Positions 36,320 to 48,525 of a stretch of DNA of 64,000 nucleotides are shown one piece after another. The position numbers were made by a program, and so were the translations under genes. The stretch is from Saururus chinensis. Its lineage: Eukaryota; Streptophyta; Magnoliopsida; Piperales; Saururaceae. The DNA lies in contig CP141145.1 in NCBI GenBank assembly GCA_035235625.1, forward strand, positions 4,960,001-5,024,000, read 5' to 3'. Positions within the stretch are counted from its first letter, which is position 1. Every line of letters starts with the position of its first letter. The notes beneath the pieces were generated by a model, which made no database searches, had not been told where the DNA came from, and saw nothing but the letters and a program-made list of their open reading frames with translations.

Positions 36320-38274
36320 ATGCGCTTCTTGATGCACATGGACGACGTGCGAGATAATCACAAGACTCTCACTACGCTTACAAATGATTTGGAAAATTTT
36401 TCATATTTACAAATGTGTTGGAATGTGTGCGACATGAGAAACTCAAGTATCGGCTTGATTTAATTAATAGTCATCGTACATATGTCAAGTTTCATTCCTT
36501 GATGAAGTCCACTGGGAGAATTGATGAGATTTGCCTAGTGTTATAAGAAGAAAGATTAGCATGAGCATCCAACATTCCAGTTCAAAGACCCAACTCACTA
36601 GATAAAAAAAGTCCAACAAATTCTTAAATATAGAAGGGAAGCTTTCACCAAAGGAAAGATTTAAGGGCGGCCAGAAGTTGAAACTCCTGCAAGCCAATAG
36701 GCATGAATAAGGAAAGGGATGACTAGAGTTCAACATATCTTTAAAAAGGAAATTCGGGGAGCCAATGAAACCAAAGAGAGCATTCCATTTCTAGCAGCAA
36801 GGAACGTCCAAAATAGAGCAAACAGTTCGTAGCAGAGAATAAAGGCAACAAGATTTCAAAGAATTCAGAAATGGAAGGTTCAACAACTTATGGAAATTCA
36901 AGCCAGAGAATGAAATTAGAGATTTGAAACAAATTCATGTGATAGAAGCTAAATAGAAGAAGCCAATGCAAGCAAAGACCAATAACCACGTCCAAATAAA
37001 GAAAGCAGAGAATAAAACTGAAAAACAGAGTATGGCAAACCAAAATTCATAGAAATAAATAAGAGAAATATAAGGAAAGAATTGGGCAAGAAGGAAGAGG
37101 AGTAAAAGGAATGCACAAAAAATAGAAATCAAGCAAGGAAAGACAAAATTGAAGCTTACAGAAGGCAAGAATGGCTGATGTCCAGAACTTATAAAAGCAT
37201 AGCATTAAAATTTCAAAACTAAGAGGAGTAAGAGGAGGATGAACCAGAGAAGAAATCTTTACATTCCATCCTCCAAATGATGAAAAAGAGACTTTGGGAG
37301 TCAGATAATTCAAGTATAGAAGCCGAAGAATGGAGCAAAGCGGAGAAGAAATTTTCAAGTCACGGGTTATTGTAGAAGAAGAGGCTGAAGATGATGAACA
37401 GTAACCCGGAGTTACTATTCATTGGGTACTATAGCAAACAATTTTTGACTTGAATTTTCTTCTTTTTCTTTTCCATTTGAAATTTTATTTTACTTAATTT
37501 AATGGAAAATTTTGTTCTTAGAGCAATAATGCCTTGTTAATTTGTATGAATTCATGATCATGAGAGTTGATTGAGTTCATTTAAATATACTTCAATGTTT
37601 GATTGCTCTACTTATTTTCAACTTATAAACTCTATCCTATAAGATTAATCATGCTCTTCTTATTATTTGAGGTAGTTTTTATTAGTTAGTTGCTTGAATT
37701 TTTGACTCTTGAATTAAAATTGAGTACTAATTATGATTTGTATATTGTGGATACAATTATGAACTCACTCCTAATCCTATTAAGCAAAGGGGAAGATAAT
37801 TTTTACTCTTGAAAGTATGCTTAATGAAGATATTTTCCATAACATAGGATTGAATTCTAATGTGTTATGAGATAGGTTTGGAAATCGAATAAGCAATCAT
37901 GGACATGATTCTCTACAAATTAATTTGTGCAGTTCTTTATGCCTTTATAGATAAGCTATTTTGATATTTGAATAGTTTGACATTGCTTTCTTAGTTTAAT
38001 TTGATTCTTGTTAGTTATGTAGTTCTTAGATTTAACTTTGGATTTTATTACTTGTTTTTTATAGTTTCGGTAACTTTACTTCTTCAGTTTGCTATGTTTT
38101 TTCATTCTTATTTTCTTTAGTTTTTTAAAGTAAATGATTGCTTGATAATTCATTAACTAGATTAGGGTTAATTTAAGGTAGATTAAATTTAGTTTTTCGA
38201 TTTCTAGTACTTGTGGGATTGACCTCACTTTGCCAATTATGCTTTGGTACAATTCGTGCTCTTACGAGTAAACA
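36320..38274 (+). mobile_element. Long LTR-like repeat, family D
   Basis: Starts TGATGCGCTTCTTGATGC and runs to about ACGAGTAAACA. The first 60 bases resemble 63670 onward (TGATGCACTTTTTGAGG.. and then 'gagataatcaTAAGAC'). The 3' part has 'cttgtgggattgacctcactttgccaattatgctttggtac', similar in style to the end of gypsy-type LTRs. The purine-rich 36500-37400 has no protein resemblance. No clear target duplication; ends approximate. Confidence 0.5.
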
Positions 38275-38326
38275 ATTAAAATTCAACAACAAGCCTTTTA
38301 TGCTTGGGCTTTGGCCTAACCCTATT

Positions 38327-40800
38327 TGTCATGCCCCCTTGATCCGAACACGACTAAAAAGAAATTAAAAGGATGTGATGAGATGAGTTCTAACTCAAAT
38401 ATGGGCTAGATTGAAGTGCACAAGACCCGCTTTGTGTAAAAGCAATTATCAAAAAATCAAGGAAATTTAATAAAATTTATTAATCATTCTCAACACCCAC
38501 ATAAAAGCTCATAATCACATGGGAGTCTCAATAAACAAGTTCATGCTATCCAAATGAAAAACTCTTCCACAAAGTAGTCAAGTCTCATAGTTACGTCATA
38601 AATCAACTAAAGACTATCCCAAAATAAGAGAAACTATCCCCACTTCGTATCCATTTGATCTCCATTGTGCTAGCAAAACAATTCATCAAGAGCATTTGTA
38701 AGTCAACCCCAAGTATAGGTTCCATAAAAAGTCCAAATTTTAACCCAAATTACAAGTCCAGAAAGTATAAACATCTCAATTTTCATCTCACCTAATACAT
38801 CAAATTGTGGCACCAATAATAAAGACTCATAGTGAATAAAGGGTATAGCTGAGCCAATGGAATCAGTCCACCCATGGAAACAAGCATCCATTTCCCAGAG
38901 CTCTCTGTCACGAACCTGCAAAATCCTCCCGACAATCGGAGTTAAAAAAAGGGAAAATGAGTATTTTCATACTCAGTAAGGGAGTTCTAAATAGTGAACT
39001 CTGTAAGTCCATAAATAGATATGTTCATGCACTCAACCATAAAGCACAAAAAACATACAAATACATTAGTCTCATAATATAACAATCATGCACAAACACA
39101 TACCATCATGCCAAATATATTTATACTTAAACTTAATCCTACACTTGTAGTCGTACTCATATAATCCTTACACTTGTAGTCTTACTCAAAACATTCTTAT
39201 AGTCTTCTTACTCATACCATCTTACTCAAATCCTTACTCTTACTGTCTTCCTCAGAAACATACGCCTATAGTTTTGCTCAAAAACTTACTATTATAGCCT
39301 TCTTCAAAAACATACACTTACAATCTTGTTCAGAAACATACACTTAAAGTCTTGCTTGGAATCTTACACTTATTTAGAAACATACATACTTACTCATCGT
39401 ACACATACTATCGACCATTGAAGCTCATTACAATTAATAAGCTCGATTGTCAAAATGGAAAGAACTGCCACTAGGGAATCATCTGAACCTCCTGGGAGTA
39501 ACTAGATGCTATGGATTTTTTCAAAGGCAAGACACACCTATGCTCATGGGGCACAAGATCAAACAGGTAAGAGCAGTTCCATAATACAACTTACCTGAGC
39601 GTGCAAACACCCACACTTTAGGGGCCATATAGTGCCAACTAAGGGCATAATCATACAATGTCACTCTTGGGTTAGAATCTTATAATGCCACTCTTAGGTA
39701 GAATTATACTTGCCGACTAAAGGCATAAACATATAGTGCTCTCAATGGAGCATCAAACGTCTGAGCTTAATATAGCACATAGACAAAATCAAAACATACA
39801 TCGCTCTCAATAGAACATCAAACGTGGGGCTTAAATACAACACACAGACAATATCCTACAGGATAAACACCATTGCAAGACATGAGAAATGCTCAGCTGA
39901 CTCATTATCGGCTAGCTCAAACACAAAAGTTAATCTGTTGAAACCCTTAAGTCTCAAACTCACAATGATATCATATTAGCTTTACTTATTATTCAAGTTT
40001 GAAATAAGTAATTTATGCATTACAATTATGCCATAAAAAGTTACGTCTTATAGTCTTCCACTGTTCAATCTGAAGCTGAGCCCGTTCTGAAACCCTAGTT
40101 TTTTAGGGCAACATACTTCACATAACTCATCCATCTCACAACATAACTCATCGTACACCAAATTCTTACATATTCTTGCAGTCTCCGCCATCCACCTTAT
40201 GGCCAAAACATCATACTCAGACATCATTAAACTAAGCTCCTCAGAGCCAACCCCAGTTATCACCCTCTTACTTATATCTCACTTATTATACTAACTTCTA
40301 CTTCATAATATGCACATTATGCTTGTACAATTATACAACACTCTTACTGTCTGACAATCCCCCATTAGGCTCCAAACCTAAGTCCACTTACTGAACCCCC
40401 AACCTATGCTCCAATCCAAACCAAACTCATCTGCTCCAATCCTTGCTTCTCAAACTTACATCATCCGTCTTACATCATACGGTTCGACATCCATACCAAA
40501 CCTTCTCTCCCATCTTACCGTCCATTACACATACATCTGCCCCCACACACATACACATATCCATCACACAGGCATATTTCCATCATACATATGTATGTTC
40601 ATTACACATACATATAACATATACATAATTCTAAACATACTTTTAGCTCACATGCATGCCATATGCATTTCAAACATACTATAATTTATCATCTTACATC
40701 ATGCAATTGGATAATCACATAATACCCAAAGCATTAAATGATATAATCCTAACATGTTGCTACACATTCAAAACATGCTATCATGAAATTATTAGTTCAA
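38327..40800 (-). mobile_element. LTR-derived block, family X, with minisatellite
   Basis: Left edge TGTCATGCCCCCTTGATCCG, related to 29523. No open frame of interest. A short-unit array lies at 39130-39375. A second repeat at about 39600-39850 has 'atagtgccaactaagggcataa' and 'gctctcaatggagcatcaaacg', each twice. CA/TA-rich microsatellite-like sequence lies at 40540-40630. Confidence 0.5.
39130..39375. repeat. Minisatellite, about 30-bp unit
   Basis: The word ACATACACTTATAGTCTTGCTCA and variants (cttgtagtcgtactca, cttatagtcttcttactca, cttacaatcttgttcag) repeat about eight times. Confidence 0.7.
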
Positions 40801-42727
40801 AGCTCCCCTACCTTGTAATTCATGATGTTTGATGGTGAGTACACGACTGTGGTGGCTTTGGTGGTGGAGTTGGTAGCCAAAAACATCGCCTAGCTGAGAG
40901 AGTTGTTGTCCCAAGGTTTAGGAAGTGCCGAAAATACTCACGACATGATAAGGGTGACAAAAATCAATGTGGCAAAATATGCGATCCATGGAGGCACACT
41001 AAGGGCATCCGAGAGCAAGTTCATGCAAACGAGGAGTAGCAGGTGCGACTGGAAGTCGAGGGTGTACTAAATAGAAGTTGTCAGACAGCTAAGAGGCACT
41101 CGACCAGCTGCAAGATACTAAAATTGGCCGTGGACAACACCCAACAACGACGATTTTGCATCGACTATGGTCCACATAAGCTGCAGAGGGCATGGGGCGA
41201 TGCTCATGGACAAAGGAGAGGTGAAGAGGGCTCTGATGGTCAAATTTGTTCGGTGCAAAGCCATCCGATGGCTAGGCGGCACAAAAATGGTTCCTAATCC
41301 TAAATCGCACGTATGACCACATGCATATACGGTAAAGAAAACCACTCGAGGGGGAGAGGGGTAGTAAATGGGTCTGGAGGTGGCTGTAGGTCTACAAGGG
41401 CGACAAAACTAGGGCTAGAATGTGGTGGCCGACAGAAACGACAACACCGCCAATCACCACCCACAACCAAAACAATTGGTGCAAGCAGCTGTGCATCTAG
41501 CACAACAAAGGGCGGAGGGTTTTTTGGAGTCAGGCGGAGCAAAAGCCACGGCGTCGTCGCTATGCCAAGGCATATAAAGGTAACCCCCACTATCGCCAGG
41601 TTGATGCAAATTGAATCAAATATGGTCATAGGCCGCCCGATGTTCAATGACACTACAGTGGCCCAAAAAGGCAAAACAAAACATAAACAGAGGAGGCAGT
41701 TTACCATATGGTTGCCGGAGGAGAAAAGATGCCATGATGCTGCTAGGCTAGGCTAGGGCGGCCTCTCTGTCATCATCTAGCCAAGACAAAGTCCCCGATG
41801 GCTGACCAGCCCTTACTCGCTTGTGGCGGCTGTGGCCAAAGACCCAACCAAAAGGGTCATTTGGCTAGGGCGGAAGGGAAATAGTAGGGAAAAGAAGAGG
41901 AGTGGTGCAGGGCACTAGAGAGGGCTGGGAGGGGTGGCCCATCAATGTATAGGGCCATGAGAGACCGAATGGAGGTGATTTAGAGGCCGGACCATTGTTA
42001 GAAGCGCTTCAACAGCTCAAAAATGAACTGGACAGTGAAAAGTAGGGTAATTACTGGTAGCTTGAGGAGGATCAAGGAGAGGGTGGTGGCGGCTCTGGCA
42101 TGCACCAACGAACTTGTGGTGGCTGAGTAAAGCTAAGTCCGGTGGAGAGCGGCGGCAAACAACGGCGAATAGCCCTCCGATGGCCCAAAACTGGTAAAAC
42201 AATAGTGAAATACCCAAAGGAAAAATTGGTAGGAAGAGGAGGAGTGAGGAGAGCATGGCAATGACCCTAGCCATTACCATCGGACTTGTGTTAGCCAGTT
42301 AGAGAAATCTAGGGACTGGCGGTGGAGTCCGGCTACGAGGGAGGCATACCGGAGGGTCCGAAATGCTCTTGGGTTCCTCTCGTGGGTTTTCGACATTCCA
42401 GAACAAAACTAACTGGACACAACTCTTTTGAGCCGTGATCCACTTATAACATATTATAATTATATTTCTTTCCACATACACATATTACACATCATTCCAC
42501 TTTCTTATGCTTTGTGTATCCAAATTTCGCACAAAAAACATTTGTGATGCATTGAATCCCAACAACCACAACTATGCCCCACACACGACCTATGGGTATA
42601 AATACTGAGGTCAAATACAAAAAATTAAATATGCCAAAACATCATATTTTCCCACAAAAAATGATTAGAGAAATAGCAAAAAAATCACAAAAAATCATTG
42701 AAAAATCAAGGACTTGTAGCACCTTCA
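40801..42727. other. GC-richer non-coding block inside LTR-rich sequence
   Basis: 40840-42400 is richer in G and C (ggcggc, gtggtggc words) than its surroundings. The longest open frames (41313-41756 on + and 41707-41300 on -) overlap each other, are low in complexity and match no family I know. It probably belongs to the adjacent LTR-derived block or is a captured leader region. 42400-42727 is AT-rich with nothing seen. Confidence 0.4.
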
Positions 42728-44882
42728 TGTCACAACCACACAGAAGATCCCAGAGGGATACCACAAAACAAAACAAGGCAAATGGGTGAGCTTAGCTCAG
42801 CAAGGGTTTGAATACATAGGGCTCACACTAACATTATAAATACACATTCTCAAGATGTATACAAAAGCCTTATGCAATATCGATGTTAAAATCACAAGAG
42901 CATGTTGAATCCCTTACACCCAATACCTGTGCAAAATCTTAATCATCCATCATAACCCATACACAAAACTTATGTAAATAGGCATCATAATAATCCATAA
43001 ATCATCAATAATAATCTTGGAACCCGAAGATACCTAATACCTGCTTACCTAGTATTCCTAAATCGAAAATACTATAAGCAATTGGCAAATGTTATAAATA
43101 GGAAATCCCCTGGTTAGCCAGTGCACATGGACACTCTAGAAGTCTCAATTAGTGTTCTTAATGTAGCATTTCGCTCTTCTTAAACCGGGGAGGAACTCGG
43201 CCTTTAAGTATGAAAATCCTGCTCTTTTGGACAGAAAACACAGCCTTTCAAATGGAAAATTGATTCATTCAAACATCCAATACAACTGATCCAAAAAATT
43301 ACGAAATGCCACAGCTAATCATGGTTAAACATGGTTTAGCAAATCATTTTCATGATGTATGTGACATGATTCATACGTGAATAATGCTAAGTGCATGCAA
43401 GCATAAACATTCATATCAATAAGCAACACTGTCATGTTTGTGACATGGTTCATGCATGGATAACAAGGTCATGTAAGTGTAAGTGTGTGTAAACATAAGT
43501 AGCCATGTTAATAAATGGTCTAAAGTACATGGAGCATGGTTCATACATGAATAACATCATGTATGTGCAAGTATTAATATCATAAAATGATAATTCTTTA
43601 CTAATTACATTTAAGAGATATGGTAGAACCCTCAAAATCTAGCTTAAAATAAGTATAAATGTCATTTTTCACTTGGGCTATTGATCAGTCCTTCTAGAAT
43701 GGCAAACAATCATTTTAGCGATCGCTTGGGCCTTTCATATGATCGATTGGGCCTCCAAGCGATAGGTCGATTGACCGATTGTGATCGATTGGCCTTTGTA
43801 AAATCGAAGACGAGTCTTTTGTTGATCGCTTGATGCTCAAGGGTGATTGATTGATCGTGCCTAGAAACATGGAAAACAAAATTTCTTTTAAATAAAACCA
43901 GTCCGATCTTCCATAAAACCTCATGAAACTTCAAATAAACATCAGCTAGGCTATAGCCAGTTAGATGCAACTTAACTCATGCATATTGATATCAAAACAT
44001 ATGTTCAAGAAGATCAAAACTTACAAATTCAACATACTTCAAGAACATGATTCAACATACACAATCCATGATGTTAATGTAAAGAAAACTTCATCAAACA
44101 AAAACCCCTTACCACAAATTAGTAGGTTGTCCTTTCAATCTCTTCCCAAATTCAAGGGATCCCTAACTAGCAAATTAGGTCACATTAGCCCTAAGCTAAA
44201 AACCACACTTTTCCACCAAATAAAGATTCAAAATCGCTAAAAAAAGACAAATCAATCATTCTGTTATGCCCAAAATATGAATCACAAGAGTAGAATAAAG
44301 AAATAAAGATCTAGGGTTTCAAAACATGGGTAAAAGAATGAATTTGAGGAGAAGAAGACATGGAATCAAATACAAGAGAAGAAGAGCATGAAGTTCAAGG
44401 TAGGAAACATAAGAAATTATGAAGGAAACTTACTTGATTACCTTGGATGAAGCTTCCTTTCTAGAGAGGGGGGTAGAGCATAATGAACCTATCAAAAATC
44501 TTAGCTACCTCCAAATGGGAGAATGACAAAAGTGGCTATTTATGCAAGGGGGATAAGTAGGCTTACATACCCAACAAACGAATAAGTGAACCCACCTTGG
44601 GAAATAGGTTAGAATGAAGGTGATAAGGCCCAAACCCATCTAAGATATCAAGTGAAGGTCAGTGGCCCAAGAAGTTGGCATGACAACGTGGATGGTCGTA
44701 GGTCCTAGAGTGGGGCCCACTTCTTAATATAAGAAAATATATGGAATATTGTAACATGGTGGCTTAAGCTAAGCACTAATATTATTTGACTAAATTCAAA
44801 CAAAGTCCAAGAAAAATTTATAATCACACCAAACCATCACACAATAAAGAAAATAATAATATAATTTTGTTTGGATCTCACA
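42728..44882 (-). mobile_element. LTR, family 1 relative, minus orientation, about 2.15 kb
   Basis: On the + strand it runs TGTCACAACCACACAG ... TTTGGATCTCACA, so on the - strand it starts TGTGAGATCCAAAC, close to TGTAAGATCTCTAAC at 5083. It shares the ATCATGAAAATG block (about 43350), the gtGGGGCCCAC block (about 44715), the 'gggtgagcttagctcagcaaggg' segment (42785), and a word cluster with GATCGATTGG (43715-43860). Flanking 5-mers (cttca, ctatt) do not match well, so either the ends are slightly wrong or the element is old. Confidence 0.65.
43715..43862. repeat. Cluster of GATCGATTGG-type words
   Basis: Words AGCGATCGCT, TGATCGATTGGGCC, GATAGGTCGATTGACCGATTG, GATCGATTGGCC and GATCGCTTG lie within 150 bp. 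This is the same position in the LTR as the CGATCGATCGG cluster at 8158-8270, with a different spelling. Confidence 0.7.
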
Positions 44883-44916
44883 CTATTTACAACACACCTG
44901 AACTATTCATGCCCTT

Positions 44917-46543
44917 TGACACCCCAAATTTTACTACAAGAAAATCTGCTTATTTTATAATAAAGAAAACAGTGACCATTGACACGTCGATGGTGCTACC
45001 GATGAAAATGAACTTGTTCTATTAGAAAGCATTGATGGGTCAACAATGTTGTTGACGATAACTACATGCATGCAGTTATCACAGAATACGAAGCAGTTAG
45101 ATAGTTTCAGGTTTCAAGAGTAGTTATCTCAGTATTTAAAGGAGTAGAAACTAACTCTTAGTGGGATACAAGTCCACAGAGAGGCCAAGCACTGGTGGAA
45201 GAGTATCTGAAGGTTGTTCGGGAAGAATGATTGTCGTAAAGAGAGGGAAGATTTATGCCTCAAGGTTGGATAACTTTCTAAACTCAAATCTTAAATGAAA
45301 TGCTTGGATTTGGGATTTCTTTAGAATTCCTTGTGATTATGAATTGGAATTTTGTTGAAAGATAATTCAGGTGATTGTCGTGGTTTTAATGGAGTATTTG
45401 AGATTTTGTTAATCTTGGTAGGAATTGTGGTTCAAGTATCATAATTCTTCATTATGGAAAGAGTTTCCTTGGAATTTTATTTTAAAAATGTGTTTTAATT
45501 AGTTTATGAGTACTTGGTTTTAATTTTCTGATCATCGATAAGATCATTGACGTGTTGATGGACGCACCGATGAGAGGAAGAAGATGACCAATACTCTGTA
45601 TGCATGCAATTACTTGCATGGTATTTTGTGTCATTGGCAGGGAAGTCAACGCGTCAATGAAGAGTGGATGAAGAAGGCAGCCTTTCCACTATTGGTAGGG
45701 TTCGACTTGTCAGTGAACTCACTAATGGTAATTGATGAAGTAACCGAAATGTCTATAAGGTTGCTGATGAAACCTTCAGTTTACTGCTGGCAAGGTTTGA
45801 CATGTTGATAAACCTATCGATGGTCATCGGTGATGTGATTGACATGCCAATCATATCACCAATGGTCACTGATAGGAAAGACAACCTATCGATAAAGTTA
45901 CTGACAGTAATGTTGGTTATGGTTTTCCAAGAAGTAATATAGCAATGATTAATACTACAATTATTCTATAAGTAAATGCATGATGTATGATGACATGATT
46001 CAAGTGTTAATTATGCACTAGTAAGTAAGGGTTAATGAACCCTAAGTCATGTGTATGAGAGCTCATGATGTGATAATTGTGATTAATGGGTACCCAAGAC
46101 AATGCATTAGGAATCTAAGGTCCAAAGTTCCTTAGTGCCTTGGCTCCTCAAGTGAGTCATTAGCTATGTAGATGGAAAGGAGTTGGTATGAAATAGGACC
46201 AGGGTCTTCTAGCTCTCTAAGGATGAGAATTATGTAGAACTGCTTCCTTGACCTAGAAGTTGAGTTGAAATGGATTAGACCATTAAAAGATTAGTAGGCC
46301 TACGTAGTGCAATACATGAGATTTCAATAATCATGGAAGTCAGAATCTCACCACTAAGGTCTATGAGTTTAAGTGAGCCTTTACTTCAAGACATGGATTG
46401 GGTGAAGCAAGCCTTAGAAGTATTGAGGTTGTATCATGATGGCCAAATATCTAGTGGAGTGGAGCTCATAGATGAGGTCATCATGTCTAGAGAACCTTTA
46501 AATGGGGTTGCTATATGGGAAATGAGTTCTTGTCGAGACATGG
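44917..46543 (+). mobile_element. LTR, family C, copy 1 (3' end cut by copy 2)
   Basis: Starts TGACACCCCAAATTTTAC, homologous to the start of copy 2 (TGTAACACCTCATATTTTC). Shared order: 'CATGCATGCAGTTATC' block (about 45065), TATA-like region, a long cluster of ATCGATGG/TCGGTGA words (45540-45910), then 'GTGAGTCATTAGC..gtagatggaa' (46150) and 'gacctagaagttg' (46250). The + strand frame 46333-46548 is not convincing as a gene. Confidence 0.6.
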
Positions 46544-48120
46544 TGTAACACCTCATATTTTCTAAAGAAAATATTATAAATTATATTATATTTTTAGTTA
46601 TTGATAAATCACTAATGCATTGATCGAGTTGTCGATGGAACTTAAGGAAATTTCATTAGTAGATTCATTGACGTGTTGATGGATCTATCGATGGTAGCTG
46701 CATGCATGAAGTTACTCATGAATACGAGGTAGTTAATCAGTTTTGAAGTTCATGGGTAGTTATGATAGTATTTAAGGTTTTGCAACGGTTTGAGGAGAGG
46801 AAAGGAGAGTCCAAGGGAAGACTTGCATATGGAGAAGGGAGCAATGGACGACTAGGAGGGAAGTGGATGCCAGAATCAAGAGATACTTGCATTTAAGGTC
46901 AAATAGCTTTCTGAATTCGAGTGTTTTGTTGTATTAGTATGGTTTGGAATTCTTTCATGCTTTTTATGATTTGCAATGGATAGATGATTAATTGAAATGA
47001 AGTTCATGAATTTCGTTGTCTTATAAGTCAAAATCGTGACTTTTACTCTAATAGGAAGAAAAAATCATGGTTTGGGTTGATGACTTCTTATGGGAAAGCT
47101 TTTTAAGAAGTATATACATAAGTATGATTTTCCAAAATGAATGAGAGTATTTGTATGCAATTTTCGATCATCAGTGAAGTTACTGACATGTTGGTGGTTA
47201 CACCGATGAAAGGAAGAACATGAATAGTGCTTCTACATGTGTGCGTAGTAGGCATGTTGTTTTTTGTCATCGGCGGTGTAAACGACACATCGATGAGGCG
47301 TTAGTGAGAATGACACAATAGTGTTATTCCACTATCAGTGGGGTTTGACATGTCGGTGAACTCATAATGAATATCGTTGAGGGTATTGGCCCATATGAGA
47401 AGTTACTAATGGAACTCAATGTCTCTGTCAGTAAGAGTCAACACATCGGTAAACTAACCGATGGACATCAGTAAACTAATTGATGGGCATTGGTGAGGGT
47501 ACTAACCTGTCTGTAAGTCACCGAGGTATCTGGTATTGCTATCAGCAAGGTTCGACATGTCAGTGAACTCACTAATGTTCATTGGTGAGGGTGCTACCTA
47601 TTTGTAGGGTAACCAATGGACACTGTCGATAGGGTTTGATGTGTCAATGGATTCAACGATAGTCATCGGTGGAATCATCGATATGTCGGCAAGGCTACCA
47701 ATAGGAATTGTAATTTATGGATTTTCTCATAATTATAACTAGAGTATTTTATAATATGTATGAATGATATTGCATGGTTTTTGTCATTTTGTAAAGCATC
47801 CTCTATGCACATACTATTTAGGGGTTGATAATCCCAATGCATGTGTATGAGACCATTAATGGTGATGAATAGGTACCCAAAAGATTATGCATAAGCCAAC
47901 TAAACTCGAAGAAACCCTTGATGTCTTGACTCCAAAAGTGAGTCATTAGCCACATAGACGGAAGATGCTTTGCATGAAATAAGGATCAAGGTCTTCCGGC
48001 TCTCTAAAAATTAGAGCAATGTAGGGAGACTTCCTTGGCCTAGGAGTTGTGTTCAAATGGACAGAGCATTAAAAGATGACTGGTCCCATGCATCGCAATA
48101 CCCAACTCACCTATTCAAGA
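46544..48120 (+). mobile_element. LTR, family C, copy 2, 3' truncated
   Basis: Starts TGTAACACCTCATATTTTC exactly where copy 1 stops. It has the same block order as copy 1, with a dense cluster of self-complementary words at 47160-47700 (gtCGGTGAACTC, accGATGGACATCggt, and others). It fades out around 48115, before its expected end. Confidence 0.6.
47160..47700. repeat. Cluster of CATCGGTG / CACCGATG self-complementary words
   Basis: More than a dozen variants of CATCGGTGA, ACCGATGG and GACATGTCGGTGAACTCA in both orientations within about 540 bp. A shorter version is at 45540-45910 in copy 1, and traces occur at 50640-50770. Confidence 0.7.
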
Positions 48121-48347
48121 TATTAATAGCACAAATAAGCAATAAATTAACATAAAATAGGATTGCAATTCAAGATTTAAAAATATTTAAGTGAACATTA
48201 TTTGAGTGCATCACCAAGTACGAAGAGAAAAATTCTCTTCACAATGTAAATTCTTCATTTCCCAAACCTTATCCTTGACACAACGTATAAAGACACTTTA
48301 AAGCTACATTAATTTCAAGGAGCTTCCATCGACTCCTCAAAATATAT
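48121..48347. other. Unassigned AT-rich sequence
   Basis: Lies between the family C LTR and the start of the duplicated KH segment. No gene or repeat recognised. Confidence 0.3.
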
Positions 48348-48525
48348 GCCACTATTTCCGTTGTTGGAGTCGGGAGACGAGAATGTGACAGGTAGCGTGG
48401 AGGATGTTGTGGTGTGAGGGATAAGCCGATGGGTCACCAAGGGTGGACAATAGAGGTGGAGTGGCTCTGGCCGCTGGTGCATCCTCCTACTTGCGCTTGC
48501 TGGAGTACTGCAGCTCGTCCACCAT
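48348..48525 (-). pseudogene. Duplicated, dead 5' end of the KH gene exon 1
   Basis: Aligns with 28136-27980, the first 50 or so codons of the KH gene. The start codon is retained (ATG 48525-48523) and the first codons read MVDELQYSSKRK against MADEPQYSSKRK. The next codon is a stop, TAG at 48489-48487, in place of TAC. The exon copy breaks off at 48348 and no later exons follow. The promoter with its TATA box and telo-box is still recognisable upstream, so a short transcript is possible but not a KH protein. Confidence 0.88.

Noticed and set aside
41300..41756. 135- and 147-residue overlapping frames on opposite strands
   Set aside because: They overlap each other in a GC-rich repeat block, are low in complexity and match nothing I know.
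42723..44887. Target duplication around the minus family 1 LTR
   Set aside because: cttca and ctatt match at only a few positions; not enough to claim one.
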